In this document: positions 1 through 8,077 of the stretch, piece by piece
Position numbering within the stretch: the stretch's first letter is position 1
Layout of the letters: the number at the start of each line of letters is the position of its first letter
Source of the DNA: Rhodococcus_F sp040656415
Lineage (GTDB): Bacteria; Actinomycetota; Actinomycetes; Mycobacteriales; Mycobacteriaceae
Direction of reading: 5' to 3'
DNA length: 64,000 nucleotides
NCBI RefSeq assembly: GCF_040656415.1
Contig: NZ_JBFAMC010000003.1
Coordinates: forward strand, 124,001 to 188,000
Notes under the pieces: model-generated
Databases searched by the model: none
What the model saw: only the letters and a program-made list of their open reading frames with translations
What the model was told of the DNA's origin: nothing
Program-made: the position numbers and the translations under genes

Positions 1-579
1 GAGGCGGGAGACCGCCCGGTCAAGGGCTACTCGGGCGGCATGCGCAGACGTCTCGACCTCGCGGGGGCTCTCGTCGCGGAACCGGAGGTGCTGTTTCTGG
101 ACGAACCGACCACGGGACTCGACCCCCGAGCCAGGCTGGGGCTGTGGAACGTTATCGACGAACTCGTCGCGAAAGGCACCACCCTCCTGCTCACCACGCA
201 ATACATGGAAGAGGCGGAGCGACTGGCGGATCAGATTGCGGTCATGGACCGAGGTTCCGTGATCGCTCGTGGAACTGCCGACGAGCTGAAGAACCGGGTA
301 GGTGGTGAGCGCATCGAGTTGAGTGTGCGTGACGGGATCGATCTCCTATCGGTGCGCGAGGAACTGGTGCCGCTCGCTGCGGGCGACATCCAGATCGACG
401 AGAGTGTCCGCCGCGTGACAGTGCCGGTAACCGGAGGGTCGGACACGCTCGTCGAGGCACTCGGCCGACTGTCGAACCGAGGCGTGAAGGTGTTCGACGT
501 GGGCCTGCGTCGCCCGACACTCGATGACGTATTCCTCACCCTGACCGGGCGTGAGGCCGAACAGGAGAAGGTCTCATGA
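1..579 (+). CDS. ABC transporter ATP-binding protein, DrrA-like (5' end outside window)
   Basis: C-terminal two thirds of an ABC ATPase that powers an ABC-2 type exporter. The frame is open from base 1, so the start and the Walker A motif lie upstream. The visible part begins just before the signature YSGGMRRRLDLA, followed by Walker B VLFLDEPTTGLDPRAR and a switch histidine replaced by Gln (LLLTTQYMEEAE). The Gln is usual for daunorubicin/multidrug (DrrA) subfamily proteins, as is the C-terminal extension ending in PTLDDVFLTLTG. The stop overlaps the permease start (ATGA at 576-579), so the two are translationally coupled. The substrate cannot be told from sequence; drug or lipid export is typical of the family. 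Confidence 0.93.
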   Translation, partial: EAGDRPVKGYSGGMRRRLDLAGALVAEPEVLFLDEPTTGLDPRARLGLWNVIDELVAKGTTLLLTTQYMEEAERLADQIAVMDRGSVIARGTADELKNRVGGERIELSVRDGIDLLSVREELVPLAAGDIQIDESVRRVTVPVTGGSDTLVEALGRLSNRGVKVFDVGLRRPTLDDVFLTLTGREAEQEKVS

Positions 580-1394
580 CCGTGCCGCAGACCGCTTCCG
601 TGAACACCGCGCTCGCCGATGGGCTCACCATCGCCAAGCGCAACATCATCAAGATCAAACGCGTACCCGACCTCATCGTGTTCACCACGTTGTCGCCGAT
701 CATGTTCGTGCTGCTGTTCGCCTACGTGTTCGGCAGTGTCATCGAGATTCCGGGCATGTCGTATCGAGAGTTCCTGATTGCCGGAATCTTCACTCAGACA
801 GTTATTTTCGGGGCCACCTGGACGGGCCTCGGCATGGTCGAAGATCTACAGAAGGGGATCATCGACCGGTTCCGTTCGCTGCCGATGGCTCCGTCCGCCG
901 TTCTCGTGGGCCGCACATCCACAGATGTGCTCATCAATGTGGTGAGTCTCGTCGTGATGTCGCTGACCGGTCTCCTAGTGGGCTGGCGAATCAACTCGAG
1001 CCTGCCCGAGGCTGTCCTCGGGTATCTGCTCCTACTGCTGTTCGCCTATGCCTTGTCTTGGGTGATGGCGGTGGTGGGCATGTGGATTCGTACACCTGAG
1101 GTATTCAACAATGCGAGTTTCATCGTCATATTCCCGCTCTCGTTCATTGCGAACACATTCGTCGAGGCGGCGAATCTTCCCGGTCCGTTGAAGGTGATCG
1201 CGGAATGGAATCCGGTATCCGCAGTGACGCAGGCCGTGAGGGAACTATTCGGAAACACCAACCCTGCCATGACGGTTCCGGATGTATGGCCATTGCAGAA
1301 TCCGATCATCGCCTCACTGGCGTGGTCGGCCGGGCTGCTCGCGGTCTTCGTGCCCTTCGCTATCCGGCGTTACAAGAAGGCGGTCAGCCGGTGA
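576..1394 (+). CDS. ABC-2 type permease, DrrB-like
   Basis: Membrane partner of the upstream ATPase, about 272 residues, the usual DrrB length. Six hydrophobic stretches are visible, including IVFTTLSPIMFVLLFAYVFG, the segment around AVLGYLLLLLFAYALSWVMA, and SFIVIFPLSFIANTFV, whose NTFV near residue 190 fits the ABC-2 motif region. The protein ends in a short basic cytoplasmic tail (RRYKKAVSR). The start overlaps the ATPase stop. The last 81 bases are antisense to the 3' end of the convergent nucleotidyltransferase gene. Confidence 0.92.
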   Translation: MTVPQTASVNTALADGLTIAKRNIIKIKRVPDLIVFTTLSPIMFVLLFAYVFGSVIEIPGMSYREFLIAGIFTQTVIFGATWTGLGMVEDLQKGIIDRFRSLPMAPSAVLVGRTSTDVLINVVSLVVMSLTGLLVGWRINSSLPEAVLGYLLLLLFAYALSWVMAVVGMWIRTPEVFNNASFIVIFPLSFIANTFVEAANLPGPLKVIAEWNPVSAVTQAVRELFGNTNPAMTVPDVWPLQNPIIASLAWSAGLLAVFVPFAIRRYKKAVSR

Positions 1395-1988
1395 GTCGAC
1401 GTCGCGCCCGGATCCGAGATCGGAGCAGTCGACCATTTCCACATCGTGTGCGATGAGATATTTCCTCGCACCGGTGTCGCCGGTAAGGCTGCGCTGCAAC
1501 GGCATCCAATGTTCGCGGCCGATCAGGACAGGATGGCCGGGCGATTCGTTGTAGTGAGCCTGGCGCAGCGCCGACCTGGCGTTCAGTGGTGGCACGGTGG
1601 CCAGTCGTTCAACGGCGTCGGCACCGAGGTCGGGTAGGTCGACCAGCGTGATCACGACGGCGTCGAGATCTTCGAAGGTCGCGGCGGCTGCCAGCCCGCG
1701 ACGAAGAGATGCGGACAGGCCCGATTGCCAGTCCTCGGCGATCCCGACGGAGACAGTGACGTCGTCGGGGATCAGGGCTTCGGCTTCTGTGGCGCGGGCG
1801 CCGAGCACCACGACGACGGGGTTGCATCCGGCCTGCGAGAGCACCCTGATACCGCGCTCCAGCCACGGCTGTCCGTCGTCACCGATGACAAGGGCCTTGG
1901 GCATTCCCATGCGCGAACCGGCCCCGGCCGCGAGCAGGACGCCTCCGACCGAAACCCTCGTCGAGGCCGTTTCCGAGTCGCGTGGCAT
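1314..1988 (-). CDS. MobA-like NTP transferase (molybdenum cofactor cytidylyltransferase-type)
   Basis: A GT-A fold nucleotidyltransferase of the MobA/MocA type. The nucleotide-binding signature GGVLLAAGAGSRMGMPKAL sits near the N-terminus, a metal-binding acidic motif follows (VITLVDLPDLGADAV), and PGHPVLIGREHW is typical of MocA/CoxI-associated enzymes. The start at 1988 gives MPRDSETAST; an in-frame start at 2054 adds 22 unlikely residues. No molybdoenzyme gene lies nearby, so the cofactor link is family knowledge only. The C-terminal ~27 codons run antisense into the ABC permease gene. Confidence 0.85.
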   Translation of the reverse strand: MPRDSETASTRVSVGGVLLAAGAGSRMGMPKALVIGDDGQPWLERGIRVLSQAGCNPVVVVLGARATEAEALIPDDVTVSVGIAEDWQSGLSASLRRGLAAAATFEDLDAVVITLVDLPDLGADAVERLATVPPLNARSALRQAHYNESPGHPVLIGREHWMPLQRSLTGDTGARKYLIAHDVEMVDCSDLGSGRDVDSPADRLLVTPDSEGHEDREQPGRPRQ

Positions 1989-2141
1989 ACGTTCACAGTA
2001 CTTTTTCTCGAGCGGGTGTTCTCGTTGAATGGTCGCAGGTCGGTGCGGGCGCAATGTACGGGAAGTGTGTGTTTTCGCCTTGGCACGCGCCTACACTGGC
2101 CGATGGGTTCGAGACGGCGTAAGCCGGGATGGGACGGACGC

Positions 2142-3083
2142 ATGTTGGATCCCGAGAGGGTCGGAGAAGTTCCCAGGTTCACCGAGCGGTGGGGTGGCTC
2201 CGGCAGCGTGGGCGATATCGACGGACCCGTTCACTGGGTCGAATACGGCGATACCGACAACGGATCTCCCCCGGTAGTCATGGTTCACGGACTCGGTGGG
2301 TCACACCTCAATTGGGTCCGTGTCGCACCGCTGCTGGCGAAGCACACACGTGTACTGACAGTAGATCTCCCGGGTTTCGGCCTCAGCGAGGTCGGTCGAC
2401 GCCAGGCAGGGATCGACGCCAACGCGATAGTGCTGCAACGCTTCCTTCAGGATGTCGTCGGTACGCCGGTGATTCTGATGGGCAATTCGATGGGTGGAAT
2501 GATCTCGTCCTTCGCAGCGGCAGCGCACCCAGAGTCGATCTCCGGCCTGGTTCTCGTCAATCCTGCACTGCCGGTTGGGCAGCGGTTACCTGACCCGCAG
2601 GTCGCGTTGCAGTTCGCGCTGCAATTCATCCCGTTCGTGGGCGAAGGATACCTGCGATTCGCGAGTAGAAATCTGACCGACCGGCAGCTGGTGGAGCGGA
2701 TGGTCGAGATGTGCTTCGCCGATCCGAGTAGGGCCTCTCAGGAGGTGCTCGAGGTGGCTACCGCCTTCACGGGATACCGGCGTGGGCTGCCGTCACAGGA
2801 TGCGGCGTTCCTTCAGGCCAGCCGATCACTCTTGCTCACCCTGGCCCGTCCGGGCCGCTATCAGGATGCGATGCGGTCCATTCAAAGGCCGGTCCTCCTC
2901 ATCCACGGGGACAAGGACAAGCTGGTGCCGGTCGCGTCCGCCCGGAAGGCTGCGGCAGCCAACGAGCGGTGGGACAGCGTGATCCTCAACGGCGTGGGGC
3001 ACACGCCGCAACTCGAGGTCCCCGACACGATGCTCGATCACGTGATGACGTGGGTCGGCAAGCACGGTCTCATCGACGTCTGA
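2142..3083 (+). CDS. alpha/beta hydrolase
   Basis: Alpha/beta-hydrolase-fold esterase or lipase-like enzyme. The oxyanion motif MVHGLGGSHLNWV is followed by the nucleophile elbow GNSMGG (Ser), the acid in HGDKDKLVP and the catalytic His in GVGHTPQLE, so the triad is complete. ATG 2142 (MLDPERVGEVPRF) has a GGGA-type ribosome site; ATG 2103 is an alternative adding 13 residues. The frame stays open further upstream but lies antisense to the nucleotidyltransferase there. The substrate is unknown; the fold is shared by steroid and aromatic meta-cleavage hydrolases, but this copy lies outside the hsa operons. Confidence 0.88.
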   Translation: MLDPERVGEVPRFTERWGGSGSVGDIDGPVHWVEYGDTDNGSPPVVMVHGLGGSHLNWVRVAPLLAKHTRVLTVDLPGFGLSEVGRRQAGIDANAIVLQRFLQDVVGTPVILMGNSMGGMISSFAAAAHPESISGLVLVNPALPVGQRLPDPQVALQFALQFIPFVGEGYLRFASRNLTDRQLVERMVEMCFADPSRASQEVLEVATAFTGYRRGLPSQDAAFLQASRSLLLTLARPGRYQDAMRSIQRPVLLIHGDKDKLVPVASARKAAAANERWDSVILNGVGHTPQLEVPDTMLDHVMTWVGKHGLIDV

Positions 3084-3193
3084 AGCACGGAGCGCCCGTG
3101 TGAGTGTGCAGAAGTGCAGACGCCCACTCGACGTTAGGCTGCAGAACTGCGCACTCGTTCCGCCCAAAGGGGTTACATCCGAGGGATAGTCGT

Positions 3194-4087
3194 CTAGCTC
3201 GACTCTCCCGGCCCCGCGATCGACTGCGCGAGCGCGTTGAACAGGTGTGTGAGCTCCTGCCTGGTCACGGCTCCGCTCCGGATGACCGCGCAGACGGGAA
3301 TTCGCAAGCGGTCGTGCGCCTCTCGCATGACGCGCAGTCCCCTTCGAGGAGTTGCGTCAGCGGTATCGGCGTAGAGCACGGTCCATGATCGAGGCGTGGT
3401 GAGCACATCGAGCGTGGCCGTGTGGTCGCTCGGAATGGATGGGCCGAGCTTCAATTTTTGCCCGACTTGACCGAACGCGTCCTCCATCACCGTGTGCAGC
3501 AGGATCTGGCTGCTCCGCGGCGGCAGGAGCAGGGGATACGGAGCCAGTTCGCTCAACTCCACCGTCGAGTTCCCGGCGAGCGGATGGTCGCTCGAGGTCA
3601 CGATCACCAGATCTTCGAGTCCGAGTTCGACTGTCTCGAGCCCTGGCCGATCGACGCCGCCTCGAATCAGTGCGAGATCGACGTCGCCGGACGCGACCGC
3701 GGTCATCCGCTCGGTGAAGTCCTTGATGACGAACTCGATATCCAGCTGCGGGAATTCTTCGCGGACAAGTGATATCGCCTCCAGAGCTTGCGTGGCGAAG
3801 CTCATGCTCGCGCTGATGCGCAGCCGGTTGCGTGGGTCGAGGCCCACCGACAGTGCCTTCGTCTCGAGACTGATCATCTCGGCCGCGATCGGCATCAGTC
3901 GCTGACCCGCCTCGGTCAGTCGTGTGGCACGGGTCGAGCGTTCGAGCAACGTAGTGCCCAACTCGCGTTCGAGCTTTGCGATCTGGTGGCTGATCGCGGA
4001 CTGGGAGATGAAACAGCGCTGCGCCGCACGGGAGAAGCTCTCTTCCTCGCCGACCGCGAGGAAGTAGTGAAGCTGCCGGAGTTCCAT
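3194..4087 (-). CDS. LysR-family transcriptional regulator
   Basis: Classic LysR layout, 297 residues. The N-terminal winged helix-turn-helix (MELRQLHYFLAVGEEESFSR, then AAQRCFISQSAISHQIAKLE) is followed by a two-lobed periplasmic-binding-protein-like effector domain starting near residue 90. It is divergent from ndh at 4273 with a ~185-bp gap and convergent with the hydrolase. LysR proteins often control the divergent neighbour, so ndh is a candidate target, by inference only. Confidence 0.9.
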   Translation of the reverse strand: MELRQLHYFLAVGEEESFSRAAQRCFISQSAISHQIAKLERELGTTLLERSTRATRLTEAGQRLMPIAAEMISLETKALSVGLDPRNRLRISASMSFATQALEAISLVREEFPQLDIEFVIKDFTERMTAVASGDVDLALIRGGVDRPGLETVELGLEDLVIVTSSDHPLAGNSTVELSELAPYPLLLPPRSSQILLHTVMEDAFGQVGQKLKLGPSIPSDHTATLDVLTTPRSWTVLYADTADATPRRGLRVMREAHDRLRIPVCAVIRSGAVTRQELTHLFNALAQSIAGPGESS

Positions 4088-4215
4088 GTCTCGAGGCTAC
4101 GTGTATTCCCGAAAACTTATGACAAATCGAGATAACACAATTTCGATTTCCCCTGCTCATTCGCGACTGGTTGCGCCCAAACCATAGGATGGTTCATACG
4201 CAACGCTAAGCAGAA

Positions 4216-4250
4216 GTTGCTGCTCAGACGCAGGTTGCTGCTCAGACGCA
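4216..4250. repeat. 17-bp tandem direct repeat in the LysR/ndh intergenic region
   Basis: GTTGCTGCTCAGACGCA occurs at 4216-4232 and again at 4234-4250, separated by one base (period 18). It ends 22 bp before the chosen ndh start. It could be a duplicated regulator half-site or a chance slippage duplication. Confidence 0.8.
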
Positions 4251-4272
4251 ATAGGAAATGGAGGGGATCTCG

Positions 4273-5577
4273 ATGAATCGCACGCAGGTCGTCATTGTTG
4301 GATCGGGATTCGGCGCCCTTGCGGCGGCGAAGAAGCTCGGCAAAGCCGGTACACCGTTCGTGTTGATCTCCGAGACCACCGAGCATTTGTTCCAGCCGTT
4401 GCTGTACCAGGTCGCGACCGGCGTGATCTCACCTGGTGAAATCGCCCCCTCCATCCGCGAGATTCTCGCCAAGTACCCCAGCGGCGACGTCCGGCTGGGT
4501 CGTGTCGTCGACGTCGATCCGGACGAGAAGGAAGTCGTCTACGAGGCGGGTGGCGTACGGCACACCATTGGCTACGACAAGTTGATCGCGGCGACCGGAG
4601 CGCGGCAGGCGTACTTCGGTCAGGACCAGTTTGCCGATGTGACGTACGCCCTCAAGACCGTCGCCGATGCCGACCGATTGCGCAGGCAGATCGTTCGTTG
4701 CTTCGAGGAGGCGCATACCACCGCCGACGCTGAACGTCGCCGTGACCTGTTGCACTTCATCGTGATCGGTGCGGGGCCGACGGGTGTCGAATTGGCGGGG
4801 CAGATCAAGGAATTGGCCGGTCGCTACTTCGAGAAGTCGCTCGGACACATAAACGCTGACGAGGTAACCGTGACCCTCGTCGAGGGTGCGGGGGAAACCC
4901 TGCCTGCGTTCGGCGGCAAGCTCAGTCGCTACACCCAGGACTCGTTGGAACGCGCGGGTGTCGAGGTCGTGCTGGGCACCATGGTGACCGATATCGACGA
5001 GACCGGCGCGACGCTGTCGTCGCCGGGCAACGGTTTCGAGAAGCGCCTGACTGCGGAGACGATCATCTGGTCGGCAGGAATCCAAGCCAACGATTTTGCT
5101 GCTGTGCTCGCGGAGCGCACGGGCTGCGAGACCGGTCGTGGAGGGCGTCTGCTGGTCGACGAGGACCTCACGGTGGGCAACTATGACGACATCTATGCGA
5201 TCGGCGACATGGCATCGCTGAACGACCTACCGGCCCAGTCCCCGTTTGCGATGCAGGGTGGCCGTCACGTCGCGGCAATCATCAACGGAAAGCGCCCCGC
5301 CGGAACGCCCTTCAAGTATCGCGACAAGGGAAGCATGGCGATCATCAATCGCTTCCGTGCCATTACCCGCGTCGGCAAGATCGAGCTGACCGGTGCAATC
5401 GCCTGGTTCCTGTGGCTTGCCGTGCACCTTGTCTACCTCGTCGGCTTCCGTAACCGATACGTCGCGGTTCTGTCGTGGTGTGGATCGTTCCTCGGCCGCC
5501 GGCGCCCGCACTTCCACTACGCGCAGGAGATCGAACCGGTAGAGCGGAGCGAAAAGCCAGAGGTCGCCGCGGCATAG
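4273..5577 (+). CDS. ndh: type II NADH dehydrogenase
   Basis: Single-subunit, non-proton-pumping NADH:menaquinone oxidoreductase of the inner membrane face. The N-terminal FAD-binding Rossmann motif is VVIVGSGFGALAAAKKL and the second, NADH-binding, motif is FIVIGAGPTGVELAGQI near residue 165. The quinone-site hallmark HLFQPLLYQVATG and the FAD-contacting YAIGDMA are both present. A hydrophobic C-terminal stretch (IAWFLWLAVHLVYLVGFRNR) is the usual membrane anchor. The start at 4273 is preferred over 4258 because GGAGGGG at 4260-4266 sits 6 nt upstream of it. Confidence 0.95.
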   Translation: MNRTQVVIVGSGFGALAAAKKLGKAGTPFVLISETTEHLFQPLLYQVATGVISPGEIAPSIREILAKYPSGDVRLGRVVDVDPDEKEVVYEAGGVRHTIGYDKLIAATGARQAYFGQDQFADVTYALKTVADADRLRRQIVRCFEEAHTTADAERRRDLLHFIVIGAGPTGVELAGQIKELAGRYFEKSLGHINADEVTVTLVEGAGETLPAFGGKLSRYTQDSLERAGVEVVLGTMVTDIDETGATLSSPGNGFEKRLTAETIIWSAGIQANDFAAVLAERTGCETGRGGRLLVDEDLTVGNYDDIYAIGDMASLNDLPAQSPFAMQGGRHVAAIINGKRPAGTPFKYRDKGSMAIINRFRAITRVGKIELTGAIAWFLWLAVHLVYLVGFRNRYVAVLSWCGSFLGRRRPHFHYAQEIEPVERSEKPEVAAA

Positions 5578-5586
5578 AGTGGGTCG

Positions 5587-6090
5587 ATGACGGTCACCAG
5601 CGCCGGCGTTCTGCTGTACCGGATCGACAACACAGGTGTGCTCCAAGTGTGGATCGCGCACATGGGTGGGCCGTTCTGGGCGGGCAAGGACGAGGCAGCG
5701 TGGTCGATCCCGAAGGGCGAGTACACCGAGGGTGAGGATCCGTATGTCACGGCGATGCGCGAGTTCGAGGAAGAGATCGGCGCACCGGCACCAGCCGGGG
5801 ACTACGAGTTGCTCGGCGAGTTCCGACAGCCTTCACGCAAGGTGATCACGGTATATGCGGCGGAGGTGGGTGAAGAGATCGCTTTCGTCGCAAGCAACCT
5901 GTTCGAGTTGGAGTGGCCGCCCCGATCGGGGAAGCGGCAGCTGTTCCCCGAGATCGACAGTGCGCGATGGTTTCCGGCGAGCGTTGCGGAAGCGAAACTG
6001 GTCAAGGGTCAGCGTCCGATGGTGCGGGAACTGTGTGACCGTCTCGACGGACGCGGCCGGTCGTTCACGGCCGGCCCGCCTCCGACGTGA
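5587..6090 (+). CDS. Nudix hydrolase
   Basis: Hydrolase of nucleoside diphosphates linked to another moiety. The complete Nudix box Gx5Ex7REUxEExGU is visible as GEYTEGEDPYVTAM followed by REFEEEIGA, near residues 44-66. The N-terminal TSAGVLLYR strand and WAGKDEAAWSIPKG resemble the NTP-pyrophosphohydrolase subgroup with a WSIPKG lead-in. It starts 9 bp after the ndh stop and is probably co-transcribed. The substrate cannot be assigned. Confidence 0.9.
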   Translation: MTVTSAGVLLYRIDNTGVLQVWIAHMGGPFWAGKDEAAWSIPKGEYTEGEDPYVTAMREFEEEIGAPAPAGDYELLGEFRQPSRKVITVYAAEVGEEIAFVASNLFELEWPPRSGKRQLFPEIDSARWFPASVAEAKLVKGQRPMVRELCDRLDGRGRSFTAGPPPT

Positions 6091-6340
6091 ACGGGGTCTC
6101 CTCGGAATGTCGAAGTGCCTGCCTGATAGGGCGTCATCGACGGCCCACCGTCTGTGCCTTGGAACTGCGGAAGTCTTTGAGGTCCAACACCTCCAGGTTG
6201 CATTGGTTGCGTCGGCCTAGATGATGTGGGCGAACTGGTTATCGTAGTCGATCCAGAACTTCGGCAGCCACTGCTTCATCCTCCGATGGTTCGAGCGAGG
6301 TCATGACGAGGCATCGGGAACTCCTGCCGTGGACCTGAAA

Positions 6341-6373
6341 CGGACCCGCACCTCAAAAGTGGGTGCGGGTCCG
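6341..6373 (+). terminator. inverted repeat, probable terminator after the ndh-Nudix unit
   Basis: Arms CGGACCCGCAC (6341-6351) and GTGCGGGTCCG (6363-6373) with an A-rich centre form a strong GC hairpin. There is no U-run, as is common in actinobacteria. It lies in the 340-bp gap (6091-6430) between the Nudix gene and the paralogue array, where I see no gene. It could serve both convergent transcription units. Confidence 0.6.
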
Positions 6374-6430
6374 CTTCTGTATTGAAGTACGTTGTTTCAG
6401 TTAGTGCTTCAGGTTCAACCTGAGTGACCG

Positions 6431-6781
6431 TTACTTTTTGTTGAGATCGGTCCACTCCTTCGGCGGCCAGACGGTAAGGGATGGCCGGATAGGCGAATTG
6501 AACCCGAGCTCCAGCTCCTCCAAGTACACTCGGCGCCGCTGCTCCGCTTTCTTCGCCTGGGTGTCGTACTCCTTGGCCGCGTCCTCCGCGGTGTCCTCTC
6601 TGATCAGGAACGTCCGCTCCCCGTCAGGGTTCGGTAACGGTTCGACCCGACCGGCGACCATGTGCGGGAGATACACGCCGGGATACCCATGGACGACGAG
6701 GACTCCGGGATACAACTCACACGCCAAGCGCTGATACGGGGGTTCGTCCGTGGTGATGTGCGTGGCCTCGACCTCGATCAT
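6431..6781 (-). CDS. array paralogue A (type 1), unknown small protein
   Basis: 116-residue protein of an unrecognised family, the last member (in transcription order) of a five-copy array. Shared core: VEATHIT at the N-terminus, then L.CELYPGVLVVHG, then EPLPNPDGERTFLI, then TAEDAAKEYD, and near the C-terminus VWPPKEW. No signal peptide or membrane segment is visible, so it is probably cytoplasmic. The segment between residues ~75 and 100 (EQRRRVYLEELELGFNS and on) is private to this copy. There is no Shine-Dalgarno site; TAGCGT lies 7 nt upstream of the ATG, suggesting a leaderless mRNA. The C-terminus WTDLNKK matches copy D and differs from B, C and E. Confidence 0.75.
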   Translation of the reverse strand: MIEVEATHITTDEPPYQRLACELYPGVLVVHGYPGVYLPHMVAGRVEPLPNPDGERTFLIREDTAEDAAKEYDTQAKKAEQRRRVYLEELELGFNSPIRPSLTVWPPKEWTDLNKK

Positions 6782-6788
6782 CTCTACT

Positions 6789-6794
6789 ACGCTA
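6789..6794 (-). promoter_or_regulatory. candidate -10 element of paralogue A
   Basis: TAGCGT on the minus strand ends 7 nt before the ATG. The same position holds TAGGGT in front of copies B and D. It fits the actinobacterial TAnnnT -10 and leaderless initiation. Confidence 0.4.
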
Positions 6795-6864
6795 ACCTCA
6801 CTTAGTCGTCATGGGGGACAACGGCGTACGGGATGCCCCGCGCGGTCGGTAGCTTCGCGAGTGG

Positions 6865-7221
6865 TTACTTCTTGTCGGCGTTGTCGAAGAACCGTTCGTT
6901 GTAGGCAGCCCATTCACGCGGCGGCCACACAGTTTGCGACACCGTAGCGGAGAGAGAGTGCGGCCACTCCCGCGAGATCTCGGCCATCCCCATCTGACGG
7001 TCGTACTCCTCGGCAGCCAACTCGGCGACACGATCCGTGATCAGGAATGTGCGTTCACCGCCCGGATTGGGCAACGGATCAACCAGCTTACCGGCCTCCC
7101 TCACCGTGAACGGGCCACTGATCCCGTCGAAGACGAGGATGCCGGGATACAGCTCGCACACCAACCTCCTGTCCTCGGGATCGATCTCGTTGGTGATGTG
7201 CGTGGCCTCGACCTCGATCAT
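6865..7221 (-). CDS. array paralogue B (type 1), unknown small protein
   Basis: 118 residues. The N-terminal ~75 residues (MIEVEATHITNEIDP, RRLVCELYPGILVF, TVREAGKLVDPLPNPGGERT, AELAAEEYDRQM) are almost the same as copy D. The C-terminal tail (VWPPREW, then NERFFDNADKK) instead resembles the type 2 copies C and E. The gene is thus a mosaic, most simply explained by recombination or gene conversion inside the array. The private stretch is GMAEISREWPHSLSATVSQT. No ribosome site is visible. The function is not recognised. Confidence 0.75.
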   Translation of the reverse strand: MIEVEATHITNEIDPEDRRLVCELYPGILVFDGISGPFTVREAGKLVDPLPNPGGERTFLITDRVAELAAEEYDRQMGMAEISREWPHSLSATVSQTVWPPREWAAYNERFFDNADKK

Positions 7222-7228
7222 CTTTACG

Positions 7229-7234
7229 ACCCTA
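7229..7234 (-). promoter_or_regulatory. candidate -10 element of paralogue B
   Basis: TAGGGT on the minus strand, 7 nt upstream of the ATG, in a block conserved in front of copies A, B and D. This suggests a leaderless transcript. Confidence 0.4.
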
Positions 7235-7371
7235 ACCTCACTTAGTCGTGATGGGGGACAATGGCGTACGGGATGTCCCGGCGCGGTCAGGAGTTTGGTG
7301 GGTGGCTACTTCTGGTCGGGATTGTCGAAGAAATGCTTGTTAGAGGCAACCCATTCACGCGGCGGCCACAC
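7231..7371. repeat. 141-bp direct repeat, copy 1 (gene B upstream region and gene C 3' end)
   Basis: Nearly identical (one mismatch seen by eye) to 8080-8220 at an offset of 849 bp. It covers the promoter side of gene B and the 3' end of gene C, including the codons for WPPREWVASNKHFFDN. A more diverged third copy lies around 6791-6945. It shows that the B-C pair and the D-E pair arose by tandem duplication of a ~850-bp two-gene unit. Confidence 0.9.
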
Positions 7372-7665
7372 ACTAGGGGCCCTACCCATGACGTCATCGT
7401 TCTCCCTTTGGAGTGCGGCGTAGTCGACGTTCTCCTGATACATTTCCGCCGCCTCCTCTGCCGTGCTCTCGTAGATCGGGAACGGTCGGTTACTGCCTGG
7501 AGGCAGGGGAACGACCCGGCTCCCGAAGGAAATCACCGAGGATGGGGAGTGGAACCCGTCGATGATTAAAATCCCCGGATACAGCTCACACACCAGCTGC
7601 CGTCTACTTGGGTCGCTTTGAGTAGTGATGTGGGTGGCCTGCACTTCCATCCGCTTCTCGCCCAT
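7306..7665 (-). CDS. array paralogue C (type 2), unknown small protein
   Basis: 119 residues, very close to copy E. Shared elements: EKRMEV.ATHITTQSDPSRR, then LVCELYPGIL, then RPFPI, then WPPREWVASNKHFFDNPDQK. The differences cluster in the middle (FHSPSSVISFGSRVVPLP against E) and around residues 75-95. Unlike type 1 copies it has a good ribosome site, AGGAGG 7-8 nt before ATG 7665. No signal peptide or membrane segment. The function is not recognised. Confidence 0.75.
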   Translation of the reverse strand: MGEKRMEVQATHITTQSDPSRRQLVCELYPGILIIDGFHSPSSVISFGSRVVPLPPGSNRPFPIYESTAEEAAEMYQENVDYAALQRENDDVMGRAPSVWPPREWVASNKHFFDNPDQK

Positions 7666-7737
7666 CGGTTTTCCTCCTGTTCGGCGGCGACCACCCTATA
7701 CAGAATGTTTTACGCGGTCAGTCGCTTCAAGAGGTGG

Positions 7738-8070
7738 CTACTTCTTGTTGCGATCGGTCCACGCCTTCGGCGGCCACACGGTATCCCACACCAGAGGAGG
7801 GAGGGAGCGGGGCTGTTGCAGTGCGCCCTCGACCCTTCTCATCTGACGGTCGTACTCCTCGGCGGCTAGCTCTGCGGTTCTTTCCGTGATGGGGAATGTG
7901 CGCTCACCGCCCGGATTGGGCAACGGATCAACCAGCTTGCCGGCCTCCCTCACCGTGGACGGGCCACTGGACCCGTGGAAGACGAGGATGCCGGGATACA
8001 GTTCGCACACCAACCTCCTACGCTGCGGATCAATCTCGTTGGTGATGTGCGTGGCCTCGACCTCGATCAT
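7738..8070 (-). CDS. array paralogue D (type 1), unknown small protein
   Basis: 110 residues. The N-terminal three quarters are nearly the same as copy B (HITNEIDPQRRRLVCELYPG, TVREAGKLVDPLPNPGGERT, AELAAEEYDRQM). The private stretch is RRVEGALQQPRSLPPLVWDT, and the tail WPPKAWTDRNKK matches copy A rather than B. TAGGGT lies 7 nt upstream of the ATG and there is no Shine-Dalgarno site. The function is not recognised. Confidence 0.75.
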   Translation of the reverse strand: MIEVEATHITNEIDPQRRRLVCELYPGILVFHGSSGPSTVREAGKLVDPLPNPGGERTFPITERTAELAAEEYDRQMRRVEGALQQPRSLPPLVWDTVWPPKAWTDRNKK

Positions 8071-8077
8071 CTCTACT

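Noticed and set aside
3357..4160. Long minus-strand frame overlapping the LysR gene
   Set aside because: Arg/Asp-rich shadow of the regulator in another frame, caused by high GC at codon position three.
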